DNA of 64,000 nt from an uncultured Erythrobacter sp. (GTDB lineage Bacteria > Pseudomonadota > Alphaproteobacteria > Sphingomonadales > Sphingomonadaceae), in NCBI GenBank assembly GCA_947499505.1, contig CANMOQ010000001.1, forward strand, positions 540,037 to 604,036. Reading direction: 5' to 3'. Each line of letters begins with the position of its first letter. Position 1 is the stretch's first letter. The position numbers and the translations under genes are program-made. Under the pieces are notes generated by a model. It made no database searches, had not been told where the DNA came from, and was given only the letters and a program-made list of their open reading frames with translations. Positions 9,148-19,239 of the stretch are shown here, in pieces.

Positions 9148-12100
9148 ATGACACAGGCAAACAACACAAATTCAAGCAAACTGAAGCTCAACAATGTGGC
9201 GTTTGGAGCGAATAATTTTCTGCGCTGGAGCCGGTCCGCGATGCTGCGCGGCGGACGTGTCACAAAGTTCAAAGGAATTGCAGCAAGTTTCTCTCCTGAG
9301 CTTGGCCTGATCTACCCAGGTTCAAGCCCAGAGGCAGTCGGCGGGCAGGGATCATCGACCCTTTCTCTTGCCCGCCGATTGCTACAATGGTCTGCGGCTC
9401 CAGCTGCCCTGCTTGCGGCAAGTTCGCCAGCCTTTGCGCAGGACCAGGACGAGTGTGTTGAGGTAACGCCCGATAATTTTGTGTGTGAGGACAATGGCGA
9501 TCCGGCAACGGTCACCCAAGACCTCGGCGTCTTGGAGCAAGACGTGAATGTCCTTCTCCAAGACGGGTTTGAGGTCGATACCTCCGACGGCACTGGTGAC
9601 GGAATTAGCATTGGCGAGGCCTATGATGTGACGATTGCGCAAGAAAGCGGGACGAGCACAATCACGGGCTTTGACGATGGGATCAGCGTCACTGGCAGCT
9701 ATGGAAACATCGACATTACCACTGGCGGCGATGTCACGGGCGTGAACGGTGACGGCATCAGGGCTGACAACAATGCAGCCGACGGCATCGACGAATTTAT
9801 CACCATCGACAGCCGAGCAGGCACGGTCCGCGGGGGCCAAGATGGGATCGAAGTCGACCATTTTGGCGGAGGCGATCTTTCAATCACAACAGGCGATGTT
9901 GATGGCGAGGGCGGTGACGGCATCGACGTCGGCGTAAGTGCTGCGGCTGGCGATGTGGTGATCGACACGAGCGCTGGCGAGGTTAACGCTTTCCAGTTCG
10001 GTGTTTTTGTCGATCAGGATGGACCCGGCGACGTCACCGTCACCACCGCCGATGTCACCACCGAGGTCAACACCGGCATCCGCGTTAGCGGCGATGGCGG
10101 CAATATCGCCATCAACACCGCCGCTGGAACCGTTGATGGTTCACAAGGCGGGATCACCGTATTTAACAGCGGCCCAACGGGGAATATCTCCGTCACCACA
10201 GCGGATGTCGTGAGCACCTCTTTCGATACAGATGCGGTCTACGTGTCGCAAAGAGGAGGTGATGTCTCGGTCGATACGAGCGCGGGCGAAGTGTCGGGCG
10301 CGGCTGGCGGCGTCGAGGTGCGCAATCGCGGCACTGGCGATACGACTATCACTACAGGCGCAATCACCAGCAGTCGCGGGTACGGCGTCGAGGGTGTGAA
10401 CGGCGCGAGCGCAGGCGACCTGACGATCGATACCAGCGCGGGAGCCGTCGTCGGAAGGTTCGGCGGAATCAGTGCCTCCAATCAGGGGACGGGAAACACC
10501 TCGATCACGACCGCCGATGTTGATGGGTATGGCGAGCTCGGTGTTGGGATCGATGTGCGAAACGGCTCTACAGCGGGCGACCTCATCATCGATAGTTCCG
10601 CAGGCTCTGTGACAGGACAGGATGAGGGTATCAACGCCCTCAACACTGGCAGCGGCATAGTAAGTGTGGTGACAGGCAATGTCACTGGCCAGGATGGCGA
10701 TGGTGTGCGGGTTGGCGGCAATGCCAATGTGAGCGCAATCCTGGTCGACACCAGCGCTGGCGCGGTCAGCGGCGCGCAATATGGCGTCAATGTCGATAAC
10801 AATGGCTATGGAGCCGTCACCGTCATTACCGGCGATGTCTATGCCGCAAATCGAGACGGGATCGATGTTTCCGATGACGGAGAAAACGGCGCTGGCCTTG
10901 ATGGCACAGACATCACCATCGACAGCTCGGCCGGTTCGGTAACGGGCGGCGATAAAGGGATCGAAGCGCGCAATTTCGACACGGGCGACCTAACGATCAT
11001 CACGGGCGACGTTACCGGGCTTTCCGAAGAGGGCATCCGGGCCGTAAACGCCAGTGGCACGGGCGATCTGATCATCGACAGTTCCGCCGGTTCGGTCAAT
11101 GGCGATGTCACCGGTATCCGCGCGACCAATAACGGGACCGGAGACACGTTAGTCACCACGGCCGACGTAATTGGCCAAAACAGTGAAGGTATCTATGTTC
11201 GGAACGGTACAGGCGCGGGCGATCTCACAATCGACACCACCCTCGGGACCGTGACGAGCAACGGCCCTTCGGACAACGGCATATTTGTGAACAATGCGGG
11301 TTCAGGCGCGATTTCAATCACGACTGCAGATGTTACGGGCTATAGCGCTGGAGTTGGAGGGAACAATTCTGGTACCGACTTTATAGTTGATACCACCGCT
11401 GGCGCGGTCCTGGCCGAAGAATTCGGGCTCGAAATTGATAACTTTGGCTCGGGCATCACCTCGATCACAAGCGCCAATGTAACAGGCATCGCCGATTTCG
11501 GAATTTCTGTGCGCCACTATGGCACTGATCTGATCATCAATAGCACCGCCGGTACCGTTTCCGGAGGTGGCAGTGGAATTTATTCGAGCAATCGCGGCAC
11601 CGGCGACACGACCATCACGACCGGTGATGTCGAGAGTGTAGATGACGATGGTATCAATGCTGAAAACCGCATCGACGCTGGCGATCTTTCGATCGACAGC
11701 AGCGCTGGAGCTGTCACAGGCGGCACCAATGGCATCTTTGCACGCAACAATGGCACCGGTTCGGTCACCATCGTTACAGCATCAGTTACCGGGCAAACTG
11801 GCAATGGCGTTGATATCATCAACGATATCATTGGCGGAGAGCTTGTCCTCGACACCAGCGCTGGCCCTGTAGAGGGCGCTCAAAACGGCATCCGTGCACG
11901 CAATTATGGCGATGATCAGAACGCGACCATCACAACAGCCGATGTCACAGGTTTGGGCGCCGACGGCATCAACGTGCGCGATGATGGTGAGCTCGGCAAC
12001 GGCGCGGATATCACGATTAACACCACTCTTGGCACCGTGACCGGCGCGGAGGACGGTATTGATGCATTCAACTTCGACACCGGGGATCTTTCGATCACAA

Positions 12101-15100
12101 CTGCCAATGTCGATGGTGAAGCTGGCAATGGGATCTACGCGACCAACGTTGGGCTGGGCACTGGTGATCTAACCATCGACAGCAGCGCCGGTAGTGTGAC
12201 CGGTGCCACTTCCGGCATTCGGGCTACGAACAACGACACAGGTGACACGATCATCCGTACTGGCAATGTCAGCGGCGGCAGCATCGGTGTCGTTGTCGTA
12301 AACAGCAACTCCAATGCGAATTCAGGCAGCCTAGCCATCGACAGCTCGGCTGGGTTTGTTAGCGGGAGCCATCGGGGGATCTCGGTCGATCATTACGGTA
12401 CCGGAGATATCTCGGTCATTACAGCTGATGTGTCAGCCACGGACGGTGACGCCGTCAATGTTAACGACAATGGCGAGGAAGGCGCTGGCGTTGACGTCAC
12501 CATCGACAGCACTCAGGGCACCGTCACGGGCAGTCGCAATGGCATCTATGCCGCGAACTCCGGCACTGGCGATCTGTCGATCACCACTGCTGACGTCACA
12601 GGTACGATTGGCGATGGCATTGAAGCACGCAATCTAGACTCCACTACAGGCAATCTCACCATCGACAGCACGGCTGGAGCTGTGGCGTCACAAAATGCTA
12701 CCGGGGTATTTGTGCGCAATGAGGGCTCGGGTGATGTGACCATCACGACCGCCGATGTAAGCGGGCGTGCGCTTAACACTATCGGTGGTGGCTATGGTAT
12801 CTTTGCTGACAGTGAAGCGGGTAGTATCACTATTAACAGCGCTGCTGGCTCTGTATCGGGCGGCGACGGAGGCATTTTTGCGCGGGTAGATGGTGGGAAC
12901 GGCATTTCCATCACCACGGCAGACGTTTCGAGTTCGGGCAGAAACGGGATTGAGGCGACGCTTCTCAACAGCGATGGCGACCTGACCATCGACAGCACGG
13001 CTGGACGTGTGGAAGCCAACTCCTTTGGAAGCGCAGGCATCAGTGCCACCAATCAAGGCTCTGGTACCACCTCGATCACGACAGCAGATGTGTTCGGTTC
13101 TACCACAGGGATTGACGCGTCTATTGGTTCGCAAGGCAGCGACCTCACCATCGATACGAGCGCAGGCACGGTGGATGGTGGCTTCTATGGCATCGTTACC
13201 AATAATGCAGGCAATGGACGGCAATCCATCACAACGGGCGATATCACGACCTTTTCCGGGGACGCCATCTACGCCAGTAACACCGGCGCAACCTCAACAG
13301 ACCTCATTATCGACACGCTCGCTGGTGAAGTAATGGGAGCTGGCAGCGGGATTAGCGCGGTCAATGCAGGCACGGGCTACACTCTCATCACCACCGCAGG
13401 CGTTACCGGTGCAAGCAACCTTGGCAACGGCATCCAGGCGATCAATGACCCTAACGCAGGCGATCTTACCGTCGACAGCAGCGCAGGGACGGTGACGGGC
13501 GGCAATCGCGGCATCTTCGTGCTCAACTTTGGCGTTGGTGCGGTCACTATCACCACCGCAGGTGTGACCGGCGAGGCAGGCGACGGCGTTCTCGTCTATA
13601 ACGACATCATCGGCGATGATCTCATCATCGATACCAGCGCGGGTCCGGTTGAAGGCGCTCAAAACGGTATCTTGGCGCGCAATTATGCCGATGAGCAAAA
13701 CGCCACCATTACGACCGCTGATGTGACGGGCCTTGCCGCTGACGGCATCAACGTGCGCGATGATGGTGAGATCGGCAACGGCGCAGATATTACGATTGAC
13801 ACCACCCTTGGCACAGTCACGGGTGCAGAGGATGGGATTGATGCGTTCAACTTCGACACCGGTCACTTGTCGATCACAACCGCAGATGTCGTAAGTGAAA
13901 CGGGCACTGGCATTGCGGCTACCAATAACGGGCTGGGCACCGGCGACCTCACAATCGACAGCAGCGCTGGCAGCGTCACGGGTGCGACGAACGGTATCCG
14001 TGGTTCAAACTTGGGCTCTGGCTCAACCTCGGTAACAACCGCAAACGTGGTCGGTTCAACCGGTGACGGCGTCTACATGGTGACCGGCGCGGACACGATG
14101 AGGCTCGATATCGACACCAGCGATGGCGCGACCATCGGCGCCAATCGCGGGATCTATGCAAACCACGGCGGATCAGATGATCTGACCATCACGGTTGGCA
14201 ATGTGACGGGCCAAGGCGCGGAAGGCATTCTCGCTACCACCAACCAAGCAACAGCCGCTATCTTCGTTAGCGGAGGCGAGGGCGTAGACAGCAACGTTAT
14301 CGGCGCGACGACTGGTATCGCTTTGAGCACTGGAGGCGGGGACATTACCGTCAGCGGTCTTGACAGTGTGACCGGACAAGCTGGCGATGCGCTCAACCTT
14401 GTCTCGAACGGCGGCAATATTGCGGTGAGCGATATTGGCACGATCACAGGGCTTGGCGGCAATGGCATCTTCGCCAATGCTGACAGCGGCAATATCACGA
14501 TTGATAACGTCGGGCTTATTGGCGGGATCACAGCTACTGGCGGGGTGGGCATTGCAGCCTATGCCGACAATGGCGGCACCATCACCATCGGCACCTCTGG
14601 CGCAGTTTCGGGTAAGACTTACGGCGTGGATGGCTCTGCTCAGGGCGGCACGGGTGATATCACGATCAACACCACCAATTATGCTGTGAACGCAGCGGTC
14701 GGTATCCGCGCGGTCAATTTGGGCAGCGGGAACACCAGCGTGACGACTGCGGATGTCACCGGCACAGGCGGCGAAGGAATTAACGCATCCGCGGATGGCG
14801 GCGATGTACTGATAGAAACAGTGGCTGGTACGATCACCGGCCTAACCGATGGCATCGAGGCTAGCACCACGCAGGACGGCAATATCGTGATTACGACAGC
14901 CAATGTCACCGGCACGACAGCAGCTGGCATTAGCGCGATCGGCGACGGTGAGAGCATTGCTATCGACAGCACAGCGGGTCGCGTCAGCGGCGGCACGAAT
15001 GGTATCCAAGCATCCAATGGAATCTCCGGTTCCATCACGATTACGACTGCCGATGTATCGGGCGCAGCCGGCAATGGTATCGAGGCACGCAGCGCTGAGT

Positions 15101-18100
15101 TTGGCGATGGTCTGACAATTGATAGCAGCGCGGGCAGTGTTGAGGGCGGCCTGTCGGGTATAGTCGCCAATAACAATGGCGGCGCGTTTAACATCACGAC
15201 TGGAAACGTTTCAGGTGAAGTCGGCGACGGTATCAGTCTCGACAACAGTGATTTCAGCGGCGATCTTTCAGTCAATACAGCGGCGGGTGACGTTGTTGGC
15301 GCACAAGACGGCATTGATGTCGACAATAATGCAGGTTTCAGTGGCACTGCGACCATCGTGACCAGCAGTGTCACAGGCGGTGACAATGGGATTGCTGTCC
15401 GCAACTTTGCAGATGGGCTTACCATCAACTCGGCGGCGGGAACCGTCACGGGCGGCCTTGATGGCATCACGGCGGACCACCGGGGCAGTGGCGCTTTGGC
15501 GATCATCACGGCGGGCGTTGACGGCGGCCAGAACGGCATTACCGCGCGCAGCAACGGGATCGACCTGCTCCTCAATAGTGCAGCGGGTGCGGTTTCTGGC
15601 GGTGCGGTAGGCATTGATGCTCTGCATGAGGGCACCGGAACCGTCACGATTATTGCTGCCGATGTTACTGCCAATGGCGGTGACGGCATCAACGCGGCCA
15701 ATGCTGCGTCTGGCGCTGATCTGATCATTAACTCGGCGGCAGGCACAGTCACCGGCTCTGAAGCTGGGATCGACGCGGAAAGCAATGGCGCGGGCGCGCT
15801 GATCATCACCTCCGCCAGCGCTGTGGGAACAGCGGGTGACGGGATTGCAGCAGACGGCAGCGCGGCTGGCACCGACGTGCTGATCAATAGCGTCGCTGGC
15901 ACTGTGAGCGGCGGTCAAAATGGCATTGCGGCCAGCAATTTGGGCACGGGCGGGGTGATTATCGTCTCTGCTGGCGCTGAGGGCGCGGCGGCTGACGGCA
16001 TCAATGCAGCGAGCAGCGCGGCAGGTCTGGGGGTCACCATCGACAGCAGCGCAGGCCCGGTCAGCGGCGGCACCAATGGCGTCGCTGCGGTCAATCAAGG
16101 CTCAAGCGTGCTCCTGATTACCACTGCGGATGCGACCGGCGTAGCAGGGGCGGGCATTCTCGCCTCAAACACCGGGCTCGATACGATTATCAACTCTACC
16201 GCTGGCACAGTCAGCGGCGGAACGGACGGCATAAGCGCAGTCAATGAGGCGGGCTTGTTAGCTGTGAACACCGCTGGTGTCAGCGGCGCTGCGGGCCAAG
16301 GCATCAGCGCGGTGAACACGGGAACAGAGCTGATCATCAACTCTTCCGCAGGCGCCGTTTCCGGCTCGCAAAACGGGATCTTGGCCGACAACCAAGGCAC
16401 CAGCATCCTGAATATTACAACGGCCGATGTGAGCGGTGAGAATGCCGCCGGTATCGCTGCGACCAACACTGGCACAGACCTGCTGGTGTTCTCGGACACG
16501 GGCAGTGTAAGCGGCCAGACAGACGGCATTTCGGCCATCAATAGCGGCTCAGGCTTCCTCTCCGTCATCAGCGGCAATGTTGATGGCGCAGCAGGACAGG
16601 GCATCAGCGCGGTCAACTCTGGCACGGACCTAGTGATCGACAGCAGCGCGGGAGCGGTGACGGGAAATATCAACGGCGTGGATGCCGATAACAGCGCTGG
16701 CACCGGCATTGTCAGAGTTACGACAGCCGATGTGATCGGAACGGCTGCGATTGGCATTTTGGCGACGAGCACGGGCAGGAGCATCGACGTCAACAGCAAT
16801 GCTGGCGCAGTGACCGGCGCGACTATCGGTGTCCAGGCGCAGCAATCGGGTGCCGGCGATATCACCGTGCTGGTCAATGAAGTGACCGGCGCGGTTGGCA
16901 TTGATACCAATGCAACCAGCGGTGCGACTGAGATCACGCTTGGTTCGACTGCGGCTGTTACTGGCACGGCGGGCTTCGGCATAGACGCGCGCTCAACTGG
17001 TGGCGCGATCACGGTGCAAGGTTCCTCGGGCAGCGTCACTGGCGCAACTGATGGCATTTATGTGCGGCCAACCACGGGCGATATCACCATCGCCAATATC
17101 GATCTGGTCGAAGGGCTCGCAGGCGATGGCCTCGATCTGCTCACGGTGGGAGGTGCTGTCACCGTCAGCGACATCGATGCGGTTATCGGCACAGGCGGCA
17201 ATGGCATCACCGCGACGACCTCTGGCGGCGTGATCGATATTCAGAACGCTGGCGATATCACTGGCTCGGTCTCCGGTATTGCAGCGACAACCTCGGGTGC
17301 TGGCACCATCGGCATCATCGTCGGCGGTCAGACCACTGGCGCGCAAAACGGGATTGATGTCTCCAGCGCAGGCGGCACAGTTTCCATCAGCAACACCGGC
17401 GCATTGAGCGGCGGCGACTTTGCTGTCCTCGCCAGCGGAACCGATACAGGTGCGATCTCGCTGGACAATGCTGGTACACTCGCCAGCGCGGTGCAGCTTT
17501 CGGCGTTTGACGACCAGTTCCTGAACACCGGTACGTTCAACGCAGCAGGAGTGAGCGACTTTGGCGAAGGCGAGGATGTCCTGACCAACTCTGGCACATT
17601 GTTCATTGCGGCCTCGGCCCAGTTTGCCCGTTTGGAACAATTGCAAAGCTCCGGCCTCATTGATCTCTCCAATGGCCTGGCCGATGGTGCGCTTTCCATC
17701 GCAGGTGATTTCGCTGGAGATGGCGGACAGCTTGGTCTCGACGTCAGCTTTGCCGCTGGAACGGGCGATCTCCTGACAATAGACGGGGCTGCAACTGGCA
17801 ACACCGGTCTGGTGATCAATGTCGTCTATGGCGATTTCTCACTCGGCAATGACGTCCTCATCGTTGATGCAGGTGCGGGCACAGAGGCCAGCGCCTTTAG
17901 CGTGCTGGAGGGAGCGGGATCGGCCACACCGTTCCTTGCTTTTGAGCTCAACTTCGATGCGGCGACAAACGACTTCCTCGTCGCCATCGAGCTTGAAGAT
18001 CGCATCTTTGAAAGCACCAAGATCGCCGAGGCGGCGCAGGCTCTATGGTATCGCAGCGCCGATGCCTGGGCTGACCACCGCGCCTCTGCACGCTTTGGTG

Positions 18101-18927
18101 GGTCTGATGCGTCGCCTGCGTGGGCGGTCGCTTATGGCTCCGTGGCTCAGCGCGATGAGCAGTTTGCCGATCCAACCGGCTTTGGACTGGCCGATACCAA
18201 TCTTGACTACGAGCAAGATTTCTTCGGTTTCCAGGGCGGCGGCGACTACAAACTAGGTGATAGTCTGACCCTCGGCGTGACTGGCGGCTATCTCAGCTCT
18301 AGCTTCCGCCAGGATTTGACCGGCACCCGCGCGGTCTTCGATGTGCTCAATATTGGCTTGTCGGCATCGTTTGAGACGGACGGCTTCTTTGCGGATGCAT
18401 TGCTCAAATATGACAGCATTTCGGGCGATCTGTCCGATCCGGCGCAGGGCGGTTTCACCGGTCAGCTCGATGGCCAAGCCTTCGGCGCACGGATTGATGC
18501 GGGTTACCGGATTGGCGGCGAGCGATTCTATGTTGAGCCGCGCGTCAGCCTTAACCTGCAACGTACCGATTTGGATGATCTGATCGTCGAGGCGGCGAGC
18601 TTCGAATTCGACAACCTCAATGGCCTGCGCGGCACCGCGGGCATTCGCCTCGGCGGCTATGGCAAGACCGGCGGTAGCACCAGGATCGGCTACTTCCTCG
18701 ATGCCAGCGCCGCGCGCGAATTCAGAGGCGAGGCAGACGTTCGCTTCCGCGTTCTGGGTGATATTGTCGAATTCCAGAACAACCCGCTCGGCACCTATGG
18801 CCATGTCGAGGCCGGGATCACACTCGATGGCGAAGGACCGATCTCCGGCTTCTTCCAGGTTGAAGGCGATATCGGCTCAGATTACTCCAGCTTCGGTAGC
18901 AAGGTGGGTGTGAAAATTCAGTTTTAG
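9148..18927 (+). CDS. Giant autotransporter adhesin (3259 residues)
   Basis: A type V secreted surface protein. Residues 1-97 form an extended signal region: a long basic N-terminus, then LLQWSAAPAALLAASSPAFA with cleavage predicted after AFA (A97). From ~150 to ~2780 the passenger is tandem repeats of 24-26 residues. Two forms alternate, DSSAG.V.GG..GI.A.N..TGD and ITTADVTG..GDGI.A.N, as expected for a long beta-helix of roughly 100 rungs (my estimate from length). From ~2790 there is a pertactin-like region. The last ~270 residues form an autotransporter barrel ending in VGVKIQF, the terminal Phe typical of BAM substrates. The only cysteines I noticed in the mature part are C103 and C113. 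It needs no type I exporter. Likely role: adhesion or aggregation. Confidence 0.92.
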   Translation: MTQANNTNSSKLKLNNVAFGANNFLRWSRSAMLRGGRVTKFKGIAASFSPELGLIYPGSSPEAVGGQGSSTLSLARRLLQWSAAPAALLAASSPAFAQDQDECVEVTPDNFVCEDNGDPATVTQDLGVLEQDVNVLLQDGFEVDTSDGTGDGISIGEAYDVTIAQESGTSTITGFDDGISVTGSYGNIDITTGGDVTGVNGDGIRADNNAADGIDEFITIDSRAGTVRGGQDGIEVDHFGGGDLSITTGDVDGEGGDGIDVGVSAAAGDVVIDTSAGEVNAFQFGVFVDQDGPGDVTVTTADVTTEVNTGIRVSGDGGNIAINTAAGTVDGSQGGITVFNSGPTGNISVTTADVVSTSFDTDAVYVSQRGGDVSVDTSAGEVSGAAGGVEVRNRGTGDTTITTGAITSSRGYGVEGVNGASAGDLTIDTSAGAVVGRFGGISASNQGTGNTSITTADVDGYGELGVGIDVRNGSTAGDLIIDSSAGSVTGQDEGINALNTGSGIVSVVTGNVTGQDGDGVRVGGNANVSAILVDTSAGAVSGAQYGVNVDNNGYGAVTVITGDVYAANRDGIDVSDDGENGAGLDGTDITIDSSAGSVTGGDKGIEARNFDTGDLTIITGDVTGLSEEGIRAVNASGTGDLIIDSSAGSVNGDVTGIRATNNGTGDTLVTTADVIGQNSEGIYVRNGTGAGDLTIDTTLGTVTSNGPSDNGIFVNNAGSGAISITTADVTGYSAGVGGNNSGTDFIVDTTAGAVLAEEFGLEIDNFGSGITSITSANVTGIADFGISVRHYGTDLIINSTAGTVSGGGSGIYSSNRGTGDTTITTGDVESVDDDGINAENRIDAGDLSIDSSAGAVTGGTNGIFARNNGTGSVTIVTASVTGQTGNGVDIINDIIGGELVLDTSAGPVEGAQNGIRARNYGDDQNATITTADVTGLGADGINVRDDGELGNGADITINTTLGTVTGAEDGIDAFNFDTGDLSITTANVDGEAGNGIYATNVGLGTGDLTIDSSAGSVTGATSGIRATNNDTGDTIIRTGNVSGGSIGVVVVNSNSNANSGSLAIDSSAGFVSGSHRGISVDHYGTGDISVITADVSATDGDAVNVNDNGEEGAGVDVTIDSTQGTVTGSRNGIYAANSGTGDLSITTADVTGTIGDGIEARNLDSTTGNLTIDSTAGAVASQNATGVFVRNEGSGDVTITTADVSGRALNTIGGGYGIFADSEAGSITINSAAGSVSGGDGGIFARVDGGNGISITTADVSSSGRNGIEATLLNSDGDLTIDSTAGRVEANSFGSAGISATNQGSGTTSITTADVFGSTTGIDASIGSQGSDLTIDTSAGTVDGGFYGIVTNNAGNGRQSITTGDITTFSGDAIYASNTGATSTDLIIDTLAGEVMGAGSGISAVNAGTGYTLITTAGVTGASNLGNGIQAINDPNAGDLTVDSSAGTVTGGNRGIFVLNFGVGAVTITTAGVTGEAGDGVLVYNDIIGDDLIIDTSAGPVEGAQNGILARNYADEQNATITTADVTGLAADGINVRDDGEIGNGADITIDTTLGTVTGAEDGIDAFNFDTGHLSITTADVVSETGTGIAATNNGLGTGDLTIDSSAGSVTGATNGIRGSNLGSGSTSVTTANVVGSTGDGVYMVTGADTMRLDIDTSDGATIGANRGIYANHGGSDDLTITVGNVTGQGAEGILATTNQATAAIFVSGGEGVDSNVIGATTGIALSTGGGDITVSGLDSVTGQAGDALNLVSNGGNIAVSDIGTITGLGGNGIFANADSGNITIDNVGLIGGITATGGVGIAAYADNGGTITIGTSGAVSGKTYGVDGSAQGGTGDITINTTNYAVNAAVGIRAVNLGSGNTSVTTADVTGTGGEGINASADGGDVLIETVAGTITGLTDGIEASTTQDGNIVITTANVTGTTAAGISAIGDGESIAIDSTAGRVSGGTNGIQASNGISGSITITTADVSGAAGNGIEARSAEFGDGLTIDSSAGSVEGGLSGIVANNNGGAFNITTGNVSGEVGDGISLDNSDFSGDLSVNTAAGDVVGAQDGIDVDNNAGFSGTATIVTSSVTGGDNGIAVRNFADGLTINSAAGTVTGGLDGITADHRGSGALAIITAGVDGGQNGITARSNGIDLLLNSAAGAVSGGAVGIDALHEGTGTVTIIAADVTANGGDGINAANAASGADLIINSAAGTVTGSEAGIDAESNGAGALIITSASAVGTAGDGIAADGSAAGTDVLINSVAGTVSGGQNGIAASNLGTGGVIIVSAGAEGAAADGINAASSAAGLGVTIDSSAGPVSGGTNGVAAVNQGSSVLLITTADATGVAGAGILASNTGLDTIINSTAGTVSGGTDGISAVNEAGLLAVNTAGVSGAAGQGISAVNTGTELIINSSAGAVSGSQNGILADNQGTSILNITTADVSGENAAGIAATNTGTDLLVFSDTGSVSGQTDGISAINSGSGFLSVISGNVDGAAGQGISAVNSGTDLVIDSSAGAVTGNINGVDADNSAGTGIVRVTTADVIGTAAIGILATSTGRSIDVNSNAGAVTGATIGVQAQQSGAGDITVLVNEVTGAVGIDTNATSGATEITLGSTAAVTGTAGFGIDARSTGGAITVQGSSGSVTGATDGIYVRPTTGDITIANIDLVEGLAGDGLDLLTVGGAVTVSDIDAVIGTGGNGITATTSGGVIDIQNAGDITGSVSGIAATTSGAGTIGIIVGGQTTGAQNGIDVSSAGGTVSISNTGALSGGDFAVLASGTDTGAISLDNAGTLASAVQLSAFDDQFLNTGTFNAAGVSDFGEGEDVLTNSGTLFIAASAQFARLEQLQSSGLIDLSNGLADGALSIAGDFAGDGGQLGLDVSFAAGTGDLLTIDGAATGNTGLVINVVYGDFSLGNDVLIVDAGAGTEASAFSVLEGAGSATPFLAFELNFDAATNDFLVAIELEDRIFESTKIAEAAQALWYRSADAWADHRASARFGGSDASPAWAVAYGSVAQRDEQFADPTGFGLADTNLDYEQDFFGFQGGGDYKLGDSLTLGVTGGYLSSSFRQDLTGTRAVFDVLNIGLSASFETDGFFADALLKYDSISGDLSDPAQGGFTGQLDGQAFGARIDAGYRIGGERFYVEPRVSLNLQRTDLDDLIVEAASFEFDNLNGLRGTAGIRLGGYGKTGGSTRIGYFLDASAAREFRGEADVRFRVLGDIVEFQNNPLGTYGHVEAGITLDGEGPISGFFQVEGDIGSDYSSFGSKVGVKIQF
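11682..12240 (+). repeat. Internal duplication in the adhesin gene, copy 1
   Basis: This ~560-base segment aligns without gaps to 13461-14019 at a constant offset of 1779 bases (593 codons). Checks at the start (cgatctt), middle (atgatggtga) and end (agcagcgc) give the same offset. Both copies encode NDIIG, TSAGPVEGAQNGI, INVRDDGE, TLGTVTGAEDGIDAFNFDTG and GLGTGDLTIDSSAGSVTGAT. This is far closer than ordinary repeat-to-repeat similarity and indicates a recent segmental duplication of about seven rungs. Confidence 0.8.
13461..14019 (+). repeat. Internal duplication in the adhesin gene, copy 2
   Basis: Second member of the 1779-base-offset pair starting at 11682. Differences are scattered substitutions (for example GDDQNA versus ADEQNA and INTTLG versus IDTTLG), with no indels in the part I compared. 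It shows that the passenger grows or shrinks in multi-rung blocks that keep the reading frame. Confidence 0.8.
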
Positions 18928-18931
18928 AATA

Positions 18932-18972
18932 GGGGCCTAGTCGGTAGCGGAATTGCGAACCAGCTAGGCCCC
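18932..18972 (+). terminator. Inverted repeat after the adhesin gene
   Basis: GGGGCCTAG (18932-18940) and CTAGGCCCC (18964-18972) are perfect 9-base arms around a 23-base loop, starting 5 bases after the adhesin stop. There is no T tract after the second arm, so it is an atypical terminator or an mRNA 3' stabiliser. Placement favours ending the adhesin transcript here. Confidence 0.5.
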
Positions 18973-18998
18973 GATGCCAATAGATCGAAGGGTTGTAT

Positions 18999-19211
18999 CT
19001 AATCGATCTTGCCGGTTCTTTGCCGAATAAATAAGGTCTTCGCTCTGGATGGGTAAGCGACAGACAGATCTAATTTGTCTTTCAAAGCCTCTCTACTGGC
19101 GTAACATGTGTGCGTTGTAGAATTTTTTGAATAGGCCGATTGCCGAAGGTCGGATTTGGGGCGAAATATCCCTAAGAGCCGTCCGCCAGCTTTTGGTACA
19201 CTATTAGCCAT
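18999..19211 (-). CDS. Doubtful 70-residue open frame
   Basis: A basic 70-residue frame on the minus strand between the adhesin and the decayed relaxase. I recognise no family. A weak AGGA lies close to the ATG. It has no obvious membrane segment or motif, and it lies beside degraded conjugation sequence, so it may be a gene fragment. Nothing else is apparent in the 18973-19239 interval. Confidence 0.22.
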   Translation of the reverse strand: MANSVPKAGGRLLGIFRPKSDLRQSAYSKNSTTHTCYASREALKDKLDLSVAYPSRAKTLFIRQRTGKID

Positions 19212-19239
19212 AATCCTATTAACGGGAGTGGGGGCAAGG

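Noticed and set aside
9269..18913. Many long open frames on both strands inside the adhesin gene
   Set aside because: They are shadows of the repetitive coding sequence; they are Thr/Ser/Pro- or Ala/Arg-rich and lack ribosome binding sites and family resemblance.
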